From positions 9,611,001-9,675,000 of the forward strand of contig CM032123.1 of the NCBI GenBank assembly GCA_018894105.1: 64,000 bases of DNA. The letters run 5' to 3'. Of the stretch, positions 1 to 11,639 are shown one piece after another (position 1 is the first letter of the stretch; each line of letters begins with the position of its first letter). The DNA is from Jacaranda mimosifolia (taxonomy: Eukaryota; Streptophyta; Magnoliopsida; Lamiales; Bignoniaceae). The notes under the pieces were generated by a model. That model was not told the DNA's origin. It was given only the letters and a program-made list of their open reading frames with translations, and made no database searches. The translations under genes were made by a program, and so were the position numbers.

Positions 1-199
1 CCGGGGCACACATGACTTGCGCCCCAGTGCAAGAGTTCTATTTCTACTGCAAAGTTGGGCAGAAAGTTTGCGCCGGGGCGCAAAAAACTTGCACCCTGGC
101 GCCAGGGAGTGCTCCAATGCCTATTCGCTCACTCGACTCCATTTCACTGATTTCTTTCAATTCTCATCAATTTAGCCTAAATTTCAAGCAAAATCAACA
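1..199 (-). repeat. Copia I 3' LTR, partial
   Basis: This stretch matches the outer part of the 5' LTR (about 4665-4899), including the motif gcaagagttct and the terminal string caaaatcaaca. Relative to the 5' LTR it lacks roughly 35 bases around positions 95-110. On the minus strand the LTR begins TGTTGATTTTGC directly after the purine-rich tract. The rest lies outside the window, so the target duplication cannot be checked. Confidence 0.88.
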
Positions 200-211
200 A
201 TTCTCCACATT
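200..211 (-). other. Copia I polypurine tract
   Basis: On the minus strand the bases read AATGTGGAGAAT just before the LTR start TGTTG. This is the usual plant copia form of the plus-strand primer site. Copia III has the similar AAGGTGGAGAAT at 33698-33709. Confidence 0.75.
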
Positions 212-384
212 AACTTGAAATTCACCATCCTTCTTCTTTGTCCCTGCCCCAAAAAGGCCTATCATCTGAGTCTGCAAACGTTAACCAAATCTAAGCAATG
301 CTCAAATTTGATTCTTGGAATAACCTTAGTCAACATGTCTGTCGGATTATCCTTAGTCCCAACCTTGTCAACCAACATAACACC

Positions 385-1540
385 TTAAGACACCATATCC
401 TGGACAAAGTGATACCTTACATCTATGTGCCTTGATACACAAACCACATAGCCCATCATGGACCTTCTGCTATGCAAATCTCCAACATAATCCGCATTCA
501 CATAGCTAATAATTCTAGCAGTAGAATTCAATTGACTATACTTCAAACATCTATCTGCAGATCCTCTTAGATACCTCATGATCCATTTCACAGCATGCCA
601 ATGAGTTTTTCCTAGCTTGTGCATGTACCTGCTCACTATACTAACTGTATGTGAAATGTCTGGCCTAGTGCACATCATGGGGTACATTGAACTACCCATT
701 GCAGTAGCATACAACATATTTGCCATGTGCTCCACCTCCTCCTCAGTACTCGGTGATAGATCTAATGAGAGCATGAAATAAGCTGCAAGTGGCGTACTAA
801 CTGGCTTGGGCTTATCCATCCCAAATCGCTCAAGTACTTTCTCAATGTAATGTTGTTGAGATAAGTACAACATTCTTGCGTGTTTGTCTTGGATGATCTC
901 TATGCCCAATTTCTTCTTTGCACCGCCCAAATCCTTTATCTCAAATTCTTCACTTAACTGAGCTTTTAATTGGTTGATCTCAGATATGTTTCTAGAGACA
1001 ATCAACATATCATCAATGTATAACAACAAATATACGAGAAGGTTATCACTATAAATTTTATAATATACGCAACAATCAAATTTATGTTTTTACATCCATA
1101 TGCTCCAGCTCCATATCAAACAGAGCAACCATTACAAGTAAAACATGAACGGAAGTATGTTTTACAAATGGGGAGAACACTTCATGAAAGTTAACTCCCT
1201 CTTTCTGAATAAAACCCTTCGCAACCAATCGTGCCTTGTATCTAGCATTTTCAACACTGGGAATCCCTTTCTTTTTCTTGTAGATCCATTTGTAACCTAC
1301 AATCTTCTACCCTTTAGGTATGTCAGCCAGCTCCTATTTGCTATTCTTGTGTAAAGAATCCATATCTTCACTCATAGCTACAACCCATTTATCAAAATCT
1401 GGCCTGTAAATTGCCTCTTTATATGGGACTGGATCATCTCCTACAAACTCCTCGGCTGAACTCAAAGCATAAGCTACCATATCTGAGTAAGCAAATTGCT
1501 GTGGTGGTTTGATCGACCTCTTCTCCCTATCACGAGCCAA
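385..1540 (-). pseudogene. Copia I reverse transcriptase/RNase H, decayed
   Basis: Three blocks are readable on the minus strand. 1540-1334 is the start of the copia RT domain, with the pattern W-V-V-A-M-S-E-D-M-D-S-L-H-K-N. About 1330-1070 gives YKWIYKKKKG, RYKARLVAKGF and FHEVFSPFVK, the RT fingers. 1029-385 begins with the catalytic motif YIDDM and continues through the thumb and connection (RYMHKLGK, MRYLRGS, DRCLKYSQLN) into RNase H. Two deletions are visible. Between MDVKT and DCCVYY (near 1070) about 70 residues of the palm are missing. Near 450 the text jumps from SRRSMMGYV to HIDVRYHFVQD, removing most of RNase H and its acidic residues; copia III keeps this part in decayed form. The protein cannot have been active. 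Confidence 0.9.
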
Positions 1541-1559
1541 GCAATAATTTTGTAGTGAT

Positions 1560-2494
1560 TCATTTTTCTGTTGTTGTTTAGGTGATAATGCGCTCTCAAC
1601 AGCTTCATCTACTACCTTTGGTTTCCCCTTTGAAACTTGTGGAGTGTCAAGTTCAAACTCTATCTTTTCTTTAATGCCCTGTTAACTGCTTTCGGGTTGC
1701 TCCACCTTTTTCATCATTGCAAGTCACATCCCTGCTGATAATAATCTTGGAGCACTTTTCATCATTACACCACAAACGATAACCTTTGACTCCATCTGCA
1801 TAGCCTAGAAATATGCACTCCTTGCCCTTGGCTCAAGCTTCCCATCTCGGACATGAGCATAGGCTGGACAACCCAAATACTATCAATTTTGAGTAATAGC
1901 AGAAGACTTGGACCAAACTTCAATTGGTGTCTTGCAATCCAACGCAGTTAATGGTGACCTATTCACCAAATAACACGCAGTGTTAATCTCTTCTGCCTAA
2001 AAATCCTTGGACAATTCGGCATTATAGAGCATGTATCTAACTCTTTCCAAGATAGTCCTATTCATTCGTTCTACAACTCCATTCTACTGTGGTGTATGTA
2101 CAACTGTGTGATGCCTCATAATTCCTTCCTTATCGTAAAATTCTTGAAATTCCTTGTTGCAGGACTCCAATTCGTTGTCAATCGTCAAGCGCTTGATCTC
2201 CTTTCTTGTCTGCTTTTCAATTAAGGTCTTTCATTGCTTGAAGTTGACAAATACCTCATCCTTATGTTTTAGCATATACACCCATACTCTCTGTGAGAAA
2301 TCATCAATGAATGTTAGCATGTACCTAGCACCTCCCTTTGAAGGAACTTGAGAAGGCCCCCAAAGATATGAGTGAATATAATCCAAGGTGCCCTTGGTCC
2401 TGTGAACTGCAGTGCCGAATTTCACCCTATGTTGCTTGCCCAACACAAACTGCTCACAGAAATCTAGTTCCCCAGTCTTCTCTCCACAAAGCAA
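1560..2494 (-). pseudogene. Copia I integrase, decayed
   Basis: The minus-strand frame 2494-2231 holds the end of the zinc-binding region and the start of the core: CEQFVLGKQHRVKF, then GTLDYIHSYLWGPS and FIDDFSQRVWVYMLKHK. The core opening is usually H-S-D-L-W-G-P; here the first catalytic Asp reads Tyr (HSYLWG), so that residue is lost. From about 2230 to 1560 the remainder of the core and the linker to RT can be followed only in broken frames. The domain would join the element's DNA copy to the host chromosome. Confidence 0.85.
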
Positions 2495-2497
2495 AAC

Positions 2498-2992
2498 TCA
2501 TTTACTCAGTTCTGACATCCCCTTATCACTTGTTTGCCCAAGGCACATATGCCACAATCTCGTAATATCATTGATTGATGAAGAAATCACTGCAGTACCC
2601 AAAATTGTGTTTCCCGGCAATATGTAAAGGTCGTTCCGCTTATCTCCCTTCATGATAAGCAATGAACCTTTGGAAACCCACAGAACTGCATCTCGAGCTC
2701 TATACTCATAACCATTCTTGTCCAGAGTACCTAGTAATATCAAATTTTTCTTCAGATCTGGAACATGACGCACATTTATTAAGGTCCTTACTATGCCATC
2801 ATGCATTCTGATACAAACTGAGTCAATTCCTACAATCCTACAAGAAGCATAGTTTCCCATAAGCACTTTACTGCCATCATATTTTTGGTATGTGGTAAAC
2901 CAATGTTCTCGTGGGCACATGTGGTAGGAACATCCACTATCCAAAATCCATTCAAAGCTTAGTAAAGTTTCGGCAATGTTGAGAACAACCAC
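2498..2992 (-). pseudogene. Copia I protease and integrase N-terminal zinc finger
   Basis: The 164-residue open stretch starts in the retroviral-type aspartic protease. The catalytic triplet region reads ILDSGCSYHM (the family form is D-S-G-A/C-S-x-H-M/I), followed by the usual VGIDSVCIRM and VRHVPDLKKNLILLG segments. Near the end, RLWHMCLGQTSDKGM is the start of the HHCC zinc finger of integrase (gag-pre-integrase domain). In the family the protease would cut the Gag-Pol polyprotein. This part is the best kept in the element, but its neighbours on both sides are frameshifted. Confidence 0.88.
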
Positions 2993-3094
2993 ACCATAAG
3001 ACTTATCCTCAATAATTCATGCGACATCATCTCATTTCTGATAAAAAGTTTCACCTGTATCCTTCGCCTTTCCTCGTTCCGGAAAATTCCGTTT

Positions 3095-3813
3095 TCAATG
3101 CCCCTTTCCACCGCACCTAAAATATTTGTCACCATTTCTAGGCTTGGTTCGGGACTTCGATTGGCCTCTACTCCTTTCCCTTTCTCTTGGTCTCCCTTTC
3201 GCCACCAATCCTTCCCCATTTTCACCATCGTTGTTGCCCAGGACATGTTTTCTCAACTCGTTGGAATTCAATGAGGCCTTTACATCCTCCATTGAAATCG
3301 TATCCCTTTTGTACAACAAAGTAGTAACTAAGTGCTCAAAAGATTTAGGTAGAGAACACAATAGAATCAACGCTTGGTCTTCATCTCCAATTTTAACATC
3401 TGTACTAGCAAGATCCAGATCACTTTATTGAAAAAATCAATATGTTGAGTAATAGATGTACCTTTCTTCATTCTTAATGTGTACAACTACTGTTTCAAAT
3501 ACAGCCAATTTTTCAGGGATTTCGTCATATATAGATTCTCCAACTTCTTCCATATATCCACTGGCGTACTTTTCATAGCGACCTCTCTCAATACGTTATT
3601 CGCCAATGATAACACCACAGTATTGTAAGCCTTCGCCATGAACTCATCCTTCTCCTCGTCTGTCAGTGTTTTTGGTAAGGAATCTTTGCCCTTTAACGCT
3701 CTCTGTAAACTTTGTTGACACATGAGTGCGTGAACCTTCATTTTCCACAACCCAAAGTCGTTCTTCCCATCAAATCTCTCTACCTCGTATTTCATGCCTG
3801 ACATTTGATCCAA
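3095..3813 (-). pseudogene. Copia I gag (UBN2-type capsid and zinc knuckle)
   Basis: Translation on the minus strand starts at 3813 (MDQMSGMKYEVERFDGKN), 4 bases after the primer site, and runs to 3487 with the gag-type pattern FGLWKMKVHALM, TVVLSLANNVLREV and IWKKLENLYM. It breaks at a stop near 3487 and resumes in 3370-3095 with the capsid end (LLCSLPKSFEHL) and a basic linker. The zinc knuckle starts YFRCGGKGH, where the family form is C-x2-C-x4-H-x4-C; the first cysteine of the knuckle reads F-R-C here. Gag would form the cytoplasmic particle. The first about 35 codons are present twice because of the adjoining duplication. Confidence 0.88.
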
Positions 3814-4728
3814 CCTGCTCCGATACTAATTTATTGAAACCTAGGAGGATCTATTATTGAAACAATGAAATAACAGTAAAGTAATTCAATGGAAATTGAC
3901 AACAAGATTTAACGTGGTTCAACGATGTGCCTAATCCACCCGACAAAGGAAAGAATTTATTAATCTTAAATCAAAGTTCAAGTACAAATTTGAATCCCAT
4001 AAATCTCACTAGAAGACTTAACAGCCTCGTTCTAAACTCCATCTTCAGAAACTATCTCAAAAGCAGTTAAAATCTATTGTGAATATGTCTCGTCTCCTTT
4101 TCCTGAAAGAGAACTGATTAAATACTTGCAAAAAATAGAGTCCGAGTCCTAGTAGAATTGCACCCCGGTGCAAGAGTTCTGTTTCTGCTGCAAAGTTGGG
4201 CAGAAAGTTTGCACTCTCTGTAAACTTTGTTGACACATGAGTGCGTGAACCTTCATCTTCCACAACCCAAAGTCGTTCTTCCCATCAAATCTCTCTACCT
4301 CGTATTTCATGCCTGACATTTGATCCAACCTGCTCCGATACTAATTTATTGAAACCTAGGAGGATCTATTATTGAAACAATGAAATAACAGTAAAGTAAT
4401 TCAGTGGAAATTGACAACAAGATTTAACGTGGTTCAACGATGTGCCTAATCCACCCGACAAAGGAAAGAATTTATTAATCTTAAATCAAAGTTCAAGTAC
4501 AAATTTGAATCCCACAAATCTCACGAGAAGACTCAACATCCTCGTTCTAAACTCCATCTTCAGAAACTATCTCAAAAGCAGTTAAAATCTATTGTGAATA
4601 TGTCTCATCTCCTTTTCCTGAAAGAGAACTGATTAAATACTTGCAAAAAATAGAGTCCGAGTCCTAGTAGAATTGCACCCCGGTGCAAGAGTTCTGTTTC
4701 TGCTGCAAAGTTGGGCAGAAAGTCTGCA
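3699..4728 (-). repeat. 515-bp tandem duplication of LTR, primer site and gag start
   Basis: 3699-4213 and 4214-4728 are near-identical direct copies offset by 515 bases. The unit holds the start of gag, the primer-binding site and about 380 bases of the LTR. Only scattered differences are seen, for example attcaatgg against attcagtgg. The junction near 4213 joins gtttgca of the LTR to ctctctg of gag, with almost no shared bases. As a result a partial LTR (3835-4213) lies between two gag starts. Confidence 0.92.
3817..3828 (-). other. Copia I primer-binding site, inner copy
   Basis: The minus strand reads TAGTATCGGAGC, close to TGGTATCAGAGC, which pairs with the 3' end of initiator methionine tRNA. 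It lies between the LTR end (3835) and the gag start. The same site is present again at 4332-4343. Confidence 0.8.
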
Positions 4729-4899
4729 CTGGGGTGCAAAAACTTGCGCCCCGACTCAAAGTTACTATTCACCACGCGAAGTTACTGTTCACTGCATGCC
4801 AGGGCATGCTCCAATGCCCATTTTGCCCGCTCGACTCCGTTTCGCTCCATTTCTTTCGATTCTCATCAATTTAGCCCAAATTTTAAGGCAAAATCAACA
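4350..4899 (-). repeat. Copia I 5' LTR, complete copy
   Basis: The complete LTR is 550 bp. On the minus strand it begins TGTTGATTTTGCC and ends GGTTTCA, followed after a short spacer by the primer site at 4332-4343. It contains a GC-richer block (about 4675-4830) with short inverted motifs such as gcaccccggtgc. Copia III's 3' LTR has a comparable GC-rich block, suggesting the two elements are of one family. Confidence 0.85.
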
Positions 4900-6140
4900 A
4901 AAAATAATTTGTTTGATCAAATGATTGAATATTTTTATTATTTAATATGTTTTTATTAAAAATAATTGAATACTATAGTTCAACTAAAATTAAAGTGATT
5001 ATGTATATATAAATACAAAAGAATTTATTAAATATGAAAAAAAAATTAGTTGTTGTTTTGAAATAATTTAGTTATCAACTATTTTATTTGGATAAATTTT
5101 GAATTTTTTTGGATAAAAATATTAATTAAATTAAAAAGAAAAAATATCTTCCTTAAATGAACAAATAAGTTAACATAAATTAAAGCTCATATTTGCTAGA
5201 TAATTTTATTACTTCGTATATCTGTTTAATTTTTTTTTATAGAATTAATATTATCAAAGTGAACATAAATTATTAAATTTGAAATATGTAAATTATGTAA
5301 AAAATATTTATTTAGCAATGAAAATTTGATTTAATTCCATCTGTATATACATAATATTTTTATAAATAATTTATTTATCAAAATAGAAATAAAATAATAT
5401 TATTATAAAAATATTTAAATAATACAACATGCTAATATTTTTAAGTGATAAAAATTATAATCACAACTTGGCCTTAAAACTTTAATTTTGAATTTGTATT
5501 GAGGAAATAATAAAATAATGATATTGATAAAATATTTAAATATATTAGAAGAATATCTAATTAATTTAGAATGAAAATAAAACAAAAACAATATTAAAAA
5601 AAATCAAAAACTTTCTTGGAGTGAACTTTAAATTTAAAAAGAAAATCATTATACTGTGCTAATTGGAGAAAGAGATCCTATAATTAAAAATATAGAATTG
5701 TAGTACAAATAATGTAAAAATAAAATATAAAAATAATAATTGTAAAATAACAAAAATTTATATATAAAATTAATAAAATATTTATCTGTAGTCTTGTGAT
5801 AAGTTAAATTTATAAGATAGAATTTTGTGATAAGAGTACTTAATATGATGTTTATAAAATATTTTTTAAATTATAAACTTATTAAATGAGATAAAAATAT
5901 GGTTATAGATATTTTTGAAATTATCTTATGAACTAAAAATTTATATTTCAATTTGAAAAAACACAACATGATATTTTAGTTATAATAGATAAGTTAGGTT
6001 ATTTAAAATAAAATTTAAAAGTCAAAAAACAATTGATGAAATTTTTTCTATTAAATTAAAAAGCTCAAAATTCTAAAATTTGACATTTGGCCAAAATTGC
6101 GCAATTGAATAAACACAAAACTGTGCTATATTTAATAGTA
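4900..6140 (-). mobile_element. Helitron-like element C, truncated 5' part
   Basis: This AT-rich stretch (no coding content) is a direct diverged copy of 26640-28331. Shared strings include tttgatcaaatgattg (4912, 26650) and ttgtgataagagtactta (5830, 27991). The 5' end of the element is on the right. On the minus strand it reads TACTATTAAATATAGCAC, lacking only the initial TCTA, because element A sits there. Copia I removed or displaced the rest, which would lie left of the window. Confidence 0.65.
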
Positions 6141-8439
6141 TTAGCATTATCCCCGTGCTATGCATAGATCTTTAAAACTACTATATATTAACGTCATTGT
6201 TGAATTATAAATATAATTAAAAATAGCAATATAGAAATAAAAATATCGCAAAAATGTTCAAGTAATTAGTAAAATTAAATATTACTTTTCAAAATGGTTA
6301 AGTAAAATTAAATTTAAAGCTTTAAAATTTAGTATTTAAAAGTTTGGAACATATGAAGACATCTCATATGTATGATGTCATGAAAATTAAATTTCAAGAT
6401 TATTCAGTGAAAAATTAAAAAAATTCAAAACTTTCAAAAGATAAAAGTCTATGAATATGATTATATACATTATTGAAAAGAAGAAAATGATATGCAATCA
6501 AAAACTAATTGCTTTAAAAAGTAAAAATATATGAGAAGGATATAGGACACTAAAAATTATAATACTTTAAGATTAGTTTAGACTTAAAAGACGATGAATA
6601 TATATTAAGTTAAAATTTAAAATATAAAGAATTAAATAATATATTGCTTGGAAAGAATTTTAAAAAATCTTATTTATTTTTAATTTTAATTAAAAATTAA
6701 TTAAGCCAAGATAAAACTATGATAGTGAAGATAAAAAATGTTAAAAACCAAACTAAATATAAAAAATAATTATAAAGCTGAAATTAATATTAGTATATAA
6801 GTTAATAAAAACCTTTTAATTTGACTCGTAAGTTAATTATTAAATAATTAAGTGAAGAAAAGTGTTCGACAATAGTAATACAAAATAAAAATATAGTAAA
6901 TTGAAAGTAATTAAAAACTCAAAATTGATCTTAAAATAGGAATTAGTAATAGGATATGGGGATGAAATTAGAAAGTAAAACAAAAAAACAAAAAATTAAA
7001 TTATTATATTCATTCTCAATTTTTTTTTCTGTAAATATAATTGGATCTTCATATTATATTTAGAAAATAGCAAAAAAAAAAATGTGAATAATAAAAAATT
7101 TATTAACCTTTCAAACAATCAAAATTTCAAAACATAAAAAAAAAAATTATATACATATTTTGATGGATTAAATAATGACCAATGTTATAAATTTAAAAAA
7201 TTAATATGTGTATTTTTTTATTGAAATAACCACCTTACGATTTTTTTAATTAGATCAGAAAAAATCTAAGAATAAATAACCATCTTAATATTTTTTAAAT
7301 AGATCAAAAAAAGATCTAATAATATATATTGATGAAGTAATATATAAATTTTTTATAAAAATGTTCAAATTATACATACTTAGACATACATAATTACATA
7401 TATATGAATAAAAAATAAAAAATAAATGACTTACTTTTAAAATTATAAATCTTCAAAAACAAAATTAAAAGTATTAAAACCAAATAATAGGTCTCATCCT
7501 ATAAAATTATAAACTTAGATGAACAAAAAAATTACAAAACTTAATAAATAAATTAATAACTTGATTCAATGAATGAGTAAAAGGATACTAAATGTATAAC
7601 ACTTTAAATAAAATAAAAATTGAATGAAAAATTTATCAATAGTTAAAGAGAAAAATGTAACTAATAATAATGAAACAAAATTAAAAAAATATTAAGAGCG
7701 ATTAATATATCCCATCTCATAAAATTATAAAATTAAACGAACAAAAAGAGAAATTAAAAATAAAAAATTAAATAAATGAATTGATAACTTAAACTAAATA
7801 ATTAAAAAAAAAAAGATATAAAAGTTTACAAATTCAATACAATAAAAGCAAAATGAAATACTTAATTTATTGTTGAAAAGAAAATTATAGCATTAAAATT
7901 CAAAAAATCTCTTCCATCATTTAACAGACCTAAAATAAACAAAAAAAAAAAAAAAAAGAAGGTAAAAGCAAAACAAAAAAGTGAACAATAAAATAAAAAA
8001 AAACAATAAACAATTTGAAGAATGAAATAAAGGGGTACACAAAGTGATAGAGAAAAATGCTAGAAAATAAAGAGGCAAGCAATGAATAGGGTGAAAAAAA
8101 AATGCTAGAAACTAAGAATATTAATGGAATCACTTTCAAAACACTCTATATATACTGGTATATATACAAATTAATTATTAAAGATAATAAAAAAATAATG
8201 AAAAATTTATCAAATTATATAGTTCAAATGATCAAGGAATCTTCCACATAACGAGGGTACAAATGAAAGGGATTTTGTAGATAATATGCAATTATTTTTT
8301 GATATTCGAGATAAATAAAGAATAATTTGTACTAATCAATAAAATGATTTAAAAAATCTAGATATCTTTAAAAGGAATAAATAATACCAAATTTAATAAC
8401 TAAAAATTAATTTTAAAATTTAAGTAAAAACTCAAAATT

Positions 8440-8444
8440 CTAAG
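8440..8444. other. Gypsy I target site duplication, left
   Basis: The five bases ctaag precede the LTR start TGATATGGG and recur exactly at 18953-18957 after the 3' LTR. The duplication defines both element ends. Confidence 0.95.
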
Positions 8445-9232
8445 TGATATGGGACCAACCCATTAAGGCTCTTAAGGCCCATTAAGCTTAATAGGCCCGA
8501 GTGCAACCGGGCACAGGCTCGACCATGATGTCGAACTTTATCACTCCTATTTGACTAGGTTTATTGGGCCTTGATTCAGCCAGACCGAGATTGGTCAAAT
8601 AGTTTGGAGGCCCTTGTCTTGGATTAACCATTGAGGTTAATTCGCTCGACCTCTTCCCTGACTGAAACAAAGTCAAGTGCTTAGTGACTAATGATAGCGG
8701 TCTGCAATGGCCCATTCACCACATTAAATGAGCCTCAACCACCTGTCTATCCGCATTTATTGCTATAACGGCGTGTCACCTATGCCATTAATGTTGTTGC
8801 CTCCGCATTAATGACGATGTGGCCCCCCCTCCGTTTAGCTTAATAGCTTGCGCAGTCAACAGCCGCGAAGCATGAGCTTAGGTCGAAATGACTGAAACTA
8901 TCCCTGCTTGCAGGAATTATGCAAGAAACCTAGTGAGGCAAGTTTCGTCTTTTCACCCATCATAATACACTATAAATACTCAATCCCCTTAGTAAAACGA
9001 TAAGAAAAATATTCTCAATTAAGCTGCTACTTTGCTCATTTTCTCACATCCCAAAGCCAGTGACTGACTTAACCATCAGAGGGTCTTAGTTGTGGACCCT
9101 CTCGGCCAGCCTAACGTGTGCTACTTGATTGCAGGTTCCACCTTAAACATCTATCAGGTCGAAATAGAATACTTAACTGTTCAGAGATCACTCAAGTCGA
9201 GATAACAGTACCCTACAGAATTTGCATTAACA
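8445..9232 (+). repeat. Gypsy I 5' LTR
   Basis: The 788-bp LTR starts TGATATGGGACC and ends TTTGCATTAACA. It aligns over its length with 18184-18952. About 21 bases (near 8477-8497) present here are missing from the 3' copy. Confidence 0.95.
8971..8978 (+). promoter_or_regulatory. Gypsy I LTR TATA box
   Basis: TATAAATA stands in the context cactataaatactcaa and is conserved in the 3' LTR at 18688-18695. Its place, about 260 bases from the LTR end, suits the U3/R boundary. Transcription from here would produce the genomic RNA. Confidence 0.65.
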
Positions 9233-9234
9233 TA

Positions 9235-9252
9235 TTGGCACTGTCTGTAGGA
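9235..9252 (+). other. Gypsy I primer-binding site
   Basis: TTGGCACTGTCTGTAGGA starts two bases after the LTR. It is a mutated form of the TTGGCGCCGTCT-type site that gypsy II keeps better at 49320-49337. I do not assign the tRNA with certainty. Confidence 0.75.
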
Positions 9253-9269
9253 CAGGAATTTACAGTTGA

Positions 9270-10560
9270 AAATGGTAGAAACCAGGCGAACAACCTCCGA
9301 AAGGTAGAATGACAGTCGCTCACTTCATCTACCATCTTTGCCGCTGCAGGAGCAACCCGTGCAAGAGATTGGCGGTCCTAAATGGAGCAAATGGTCACTT
9401 TGATCATTCCCTAGCTTTTGCAGATGATCAGCGACTAGATGTCAGCCCAACTGTCAGCTCAATTGTCCGTCGCATTGCAGAGGCATAATAACCAACTGGC
9501 ACCAGCTGTGAGTGTTACTCCCCATCCGACGCACTAAGAAGAACAGCTCCTAGCGAAGGGTCGTACTAGGAATGAGATACGCCATCTCCCCAGCAGACAC
9601 GAGTTAAGCCTAGGCCGTTTCCCCCGTAGTGAGCCTTGTCATTTTCTGTGGGAAGAGGTGGCCGAGTCAACAGACCAGTGGGTTCGACCCAATTGAACCC
9701 AGTAGCGCAATCGAGTCGAACGCTCAAGACTTAATCCCAAGTGAGATATGTCCAGGGCCGATAGAGAGGAATGGAAAAAGCTATCAGATCGAGTCCAGCA
9801 GCTCAACAAGAGATTAGAAGAAATCTCAAAAAGGAATTTGGAAAGAACTCAAGCCAATATAGCTCCCCGAATCCACGCAAAAGAGAATCACCTTTTATGT
9901 AGGAGATTATCGAAGAAAGAATAGCTCTCGATGCAAAGATTCTTACCAGGTTACCATGATATGATGGGTCGTCCGGCCCGAATGATCACCTTCTGCAGGT
10001 TGAGCATATGATGCAATTGCATGGTCATAGTGACCATATTCACGCAAAGATATTGGTAACCACTTTTCAGGGTGTGGCGTTGGAGTGGTTTTTTAAGCTT
10101 GAGCTGGCGTCCATATATTCTTACGACCAACTTTGTGATAAGTTCTTACATCAATTCGCCAGCAGAAGGAAAGTTAAATTACCCCATACTCACCTACACA
10201 CTGTCAAGCAGAATGAAGGTGAACTTTAAAGGAATTCTTCTCCAGGTTTAATATCAAGGTCTTGAAAATCGATAATCCCCGCATTGAGTTCCTGATTGAT
10301 TTGTTATTTCTGGGATTGAGGCACAAGGAATGTGCAAATGCGCGGGTGAGAGAATGCCCACGTACAATGGAAGAGCTCCTTGATTTAGCAAAGAGATACA
10401 TGACCCAGAGGAGATAAACAAGATAAAATTCTGTGGAGAGGAGTCTGACAAGAAGAGATTAAAGGAGAAAGATGACAGGTATCAGAAGGAAGGTCATAAG
10501 TCTCCTATCAAGCGCTTCCATAATTATGCACCCTTGAACACACATTGTTAGGAGGTCTAG
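9270..10560 (+). pseudogene. Gypsy I gag, decayed
   Basis: The likely start is at 9270 (MVETRRTTSER), 18 bases after the primer site, a common opening of Tat-type Gag. After a broken 5' third, 10008-10229 is clearly a retrotransposon capsid domain: MMQLHGHSDHIHAKILVTTF, then GVALEWFFKLE, YDQLCDKFLHQFASRRK. Further capsid text (FLIDLLFLGLRHKECANARV and MEELLDLAKRYM) follows from about 10260 to 10420 in another frame. Downstream the frames dissolve into stops. The product would have formed the particle shell. Confidence 0.85.
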
Positions 10561-10949
10561 TTAGCAATCTAGCATGACAACCTCTTGAAGAGGCCCAGAA
10601 AGCTCACAGAGATGGAGGCCATGAAGAAATCGAAGAAGTATTATCATTTTCACCGACAGAAGGGACTTGATACCAAGGACTATTTCAATCTTTAAGATGA
10701 AATCAAACGCCTCATCAGATAAGGCCATCTCAAGAAGTTTGTCAATCAGAAAGCTTTGCAAGCCATTGCTTAAAAAGACTAGACTCCACATAGAGAAAGG
10801 TCTTCGAGTCCTAGGTGAGAAGATAAGGGGTAGTTGACACTATAACAGGTGGACTATCTGGAAGAGATTCAAGGTTGGCAAGAAAACAAGTGCAAAGACG
10901 CCTTGAATCTGATAAGTGGGCGAATGCTAAGCCAGTCTATCAGCTGTCC

Positions 10950-11329
10950 ACCGGTGCCGAGCCCATTTCTTGTTTATAACTGACCTAAAACACTTGGGAG
11001 GTTAGGGCACGGGAGGTAACCTAGATTGCCCTTTGGTGGTTTCTATGGAAATCGCAAACTTTGAGGTCCGCAAAGTGCTGATCGACAATAGCAGCTCCGC
11101 AAATGTCATCTTTTTATCTAAACTTGACAAGATGCAACTAGAGAAGTTGAAGTTTGAATCTATTAGAACACCCCTAGTTGGTTTCAGGGGATCAAAAATT
11201 ATTTCGATAGGGTCTATCAATTTGATCACCTCTTTTAGAGAAGCTCCTAAGAGATACACCCTGATGATCAGCTTCCTTGTAGTTGATTCCCCCTTTGCTT
11301 ATAATGCCATCATCGGTAGACCGACTTAA
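10950..11329 (+). pseudogene. Gypsy I aspartic protease
   Basis: 11033-11329 is open for 98 codons. It contains IANFEVRKVLIDNSSSANVI, where plant gypsy proteases have V-L-I-D-T-G-S-S-A-D. The catalytic Asp is kept, but the following Thr-Gly reads Asn-Ser, which should abolish activity. The flap region LVGFRGSKI and the closing YNAIIGRPT are typical. A stop follows directly (GRPT then stop), cutting it from RT. Confidence 0.88.
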
Positions 11330-11639
11330 ATGATTTTCGAACGGTCATATCGACGTATCATATAAAGGTCAAATTTCTCACACTAGTAGAAATAGGTGAA
11401 ATGCTTTGCAACATGAAGGAGGTTTGGAGGTGTTACACCATTCAGTAGAAGCCGGCTAACAGAAAGTGCGACCTTAACTAAAGCCCTTGGCGGACATCCC
11501 TATAGTGAAACCCGAAGAGGGTCAGTTCAACAAAAAGAGGAAAATTGAGGATACTAAGGTCAAACCGGCCAAAGAATTCAAGACCATCGAGCTAGAACCA
11601 AGAAATCTTGACAGACAACTCGAATAGGATTGAGCTTGG

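Larger units (their letters stand above)
1..4899 (-). mobile_element. Copia I: decayed Ty1/copia LTR retrotransposon
   Basis: The element reads on the minus strand and its 3' LTR runs off the left edge of the window. From high to low coordinates it shows 5' LTR, tRNA-Met-type primer site, gag, protease, integrase start, RT, an RNase H remnant, polypurine tract and partial 3' LTR. Integrase before RT is the Ty1/copia order. Gag of the UBN2 type and the protease motif DSGCSYHM fit the Tork-like group, which is inference. It is inserted in AT-rich Helitron-like DNA (element C), because the bases right of 4899 continue sequence that also occurs from about 26640. Stops, frameshifts, two deletions and a 515-bp duplication make it non-functional. 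Confidence 0.93.

Noticed and set aside
7930..8139. Minus-strand frame with a hydrophobic, Phe-rich 69-residue product
   Set aside because: It arises from A-rich repeat sequence in element A; the inverted copy in B1 does not keep the frame.
9629..9817. Frame within gypsy I gag taken as a separate gene
   Set aside because: It is an out-of-frame piece of the decayed gag leader region.
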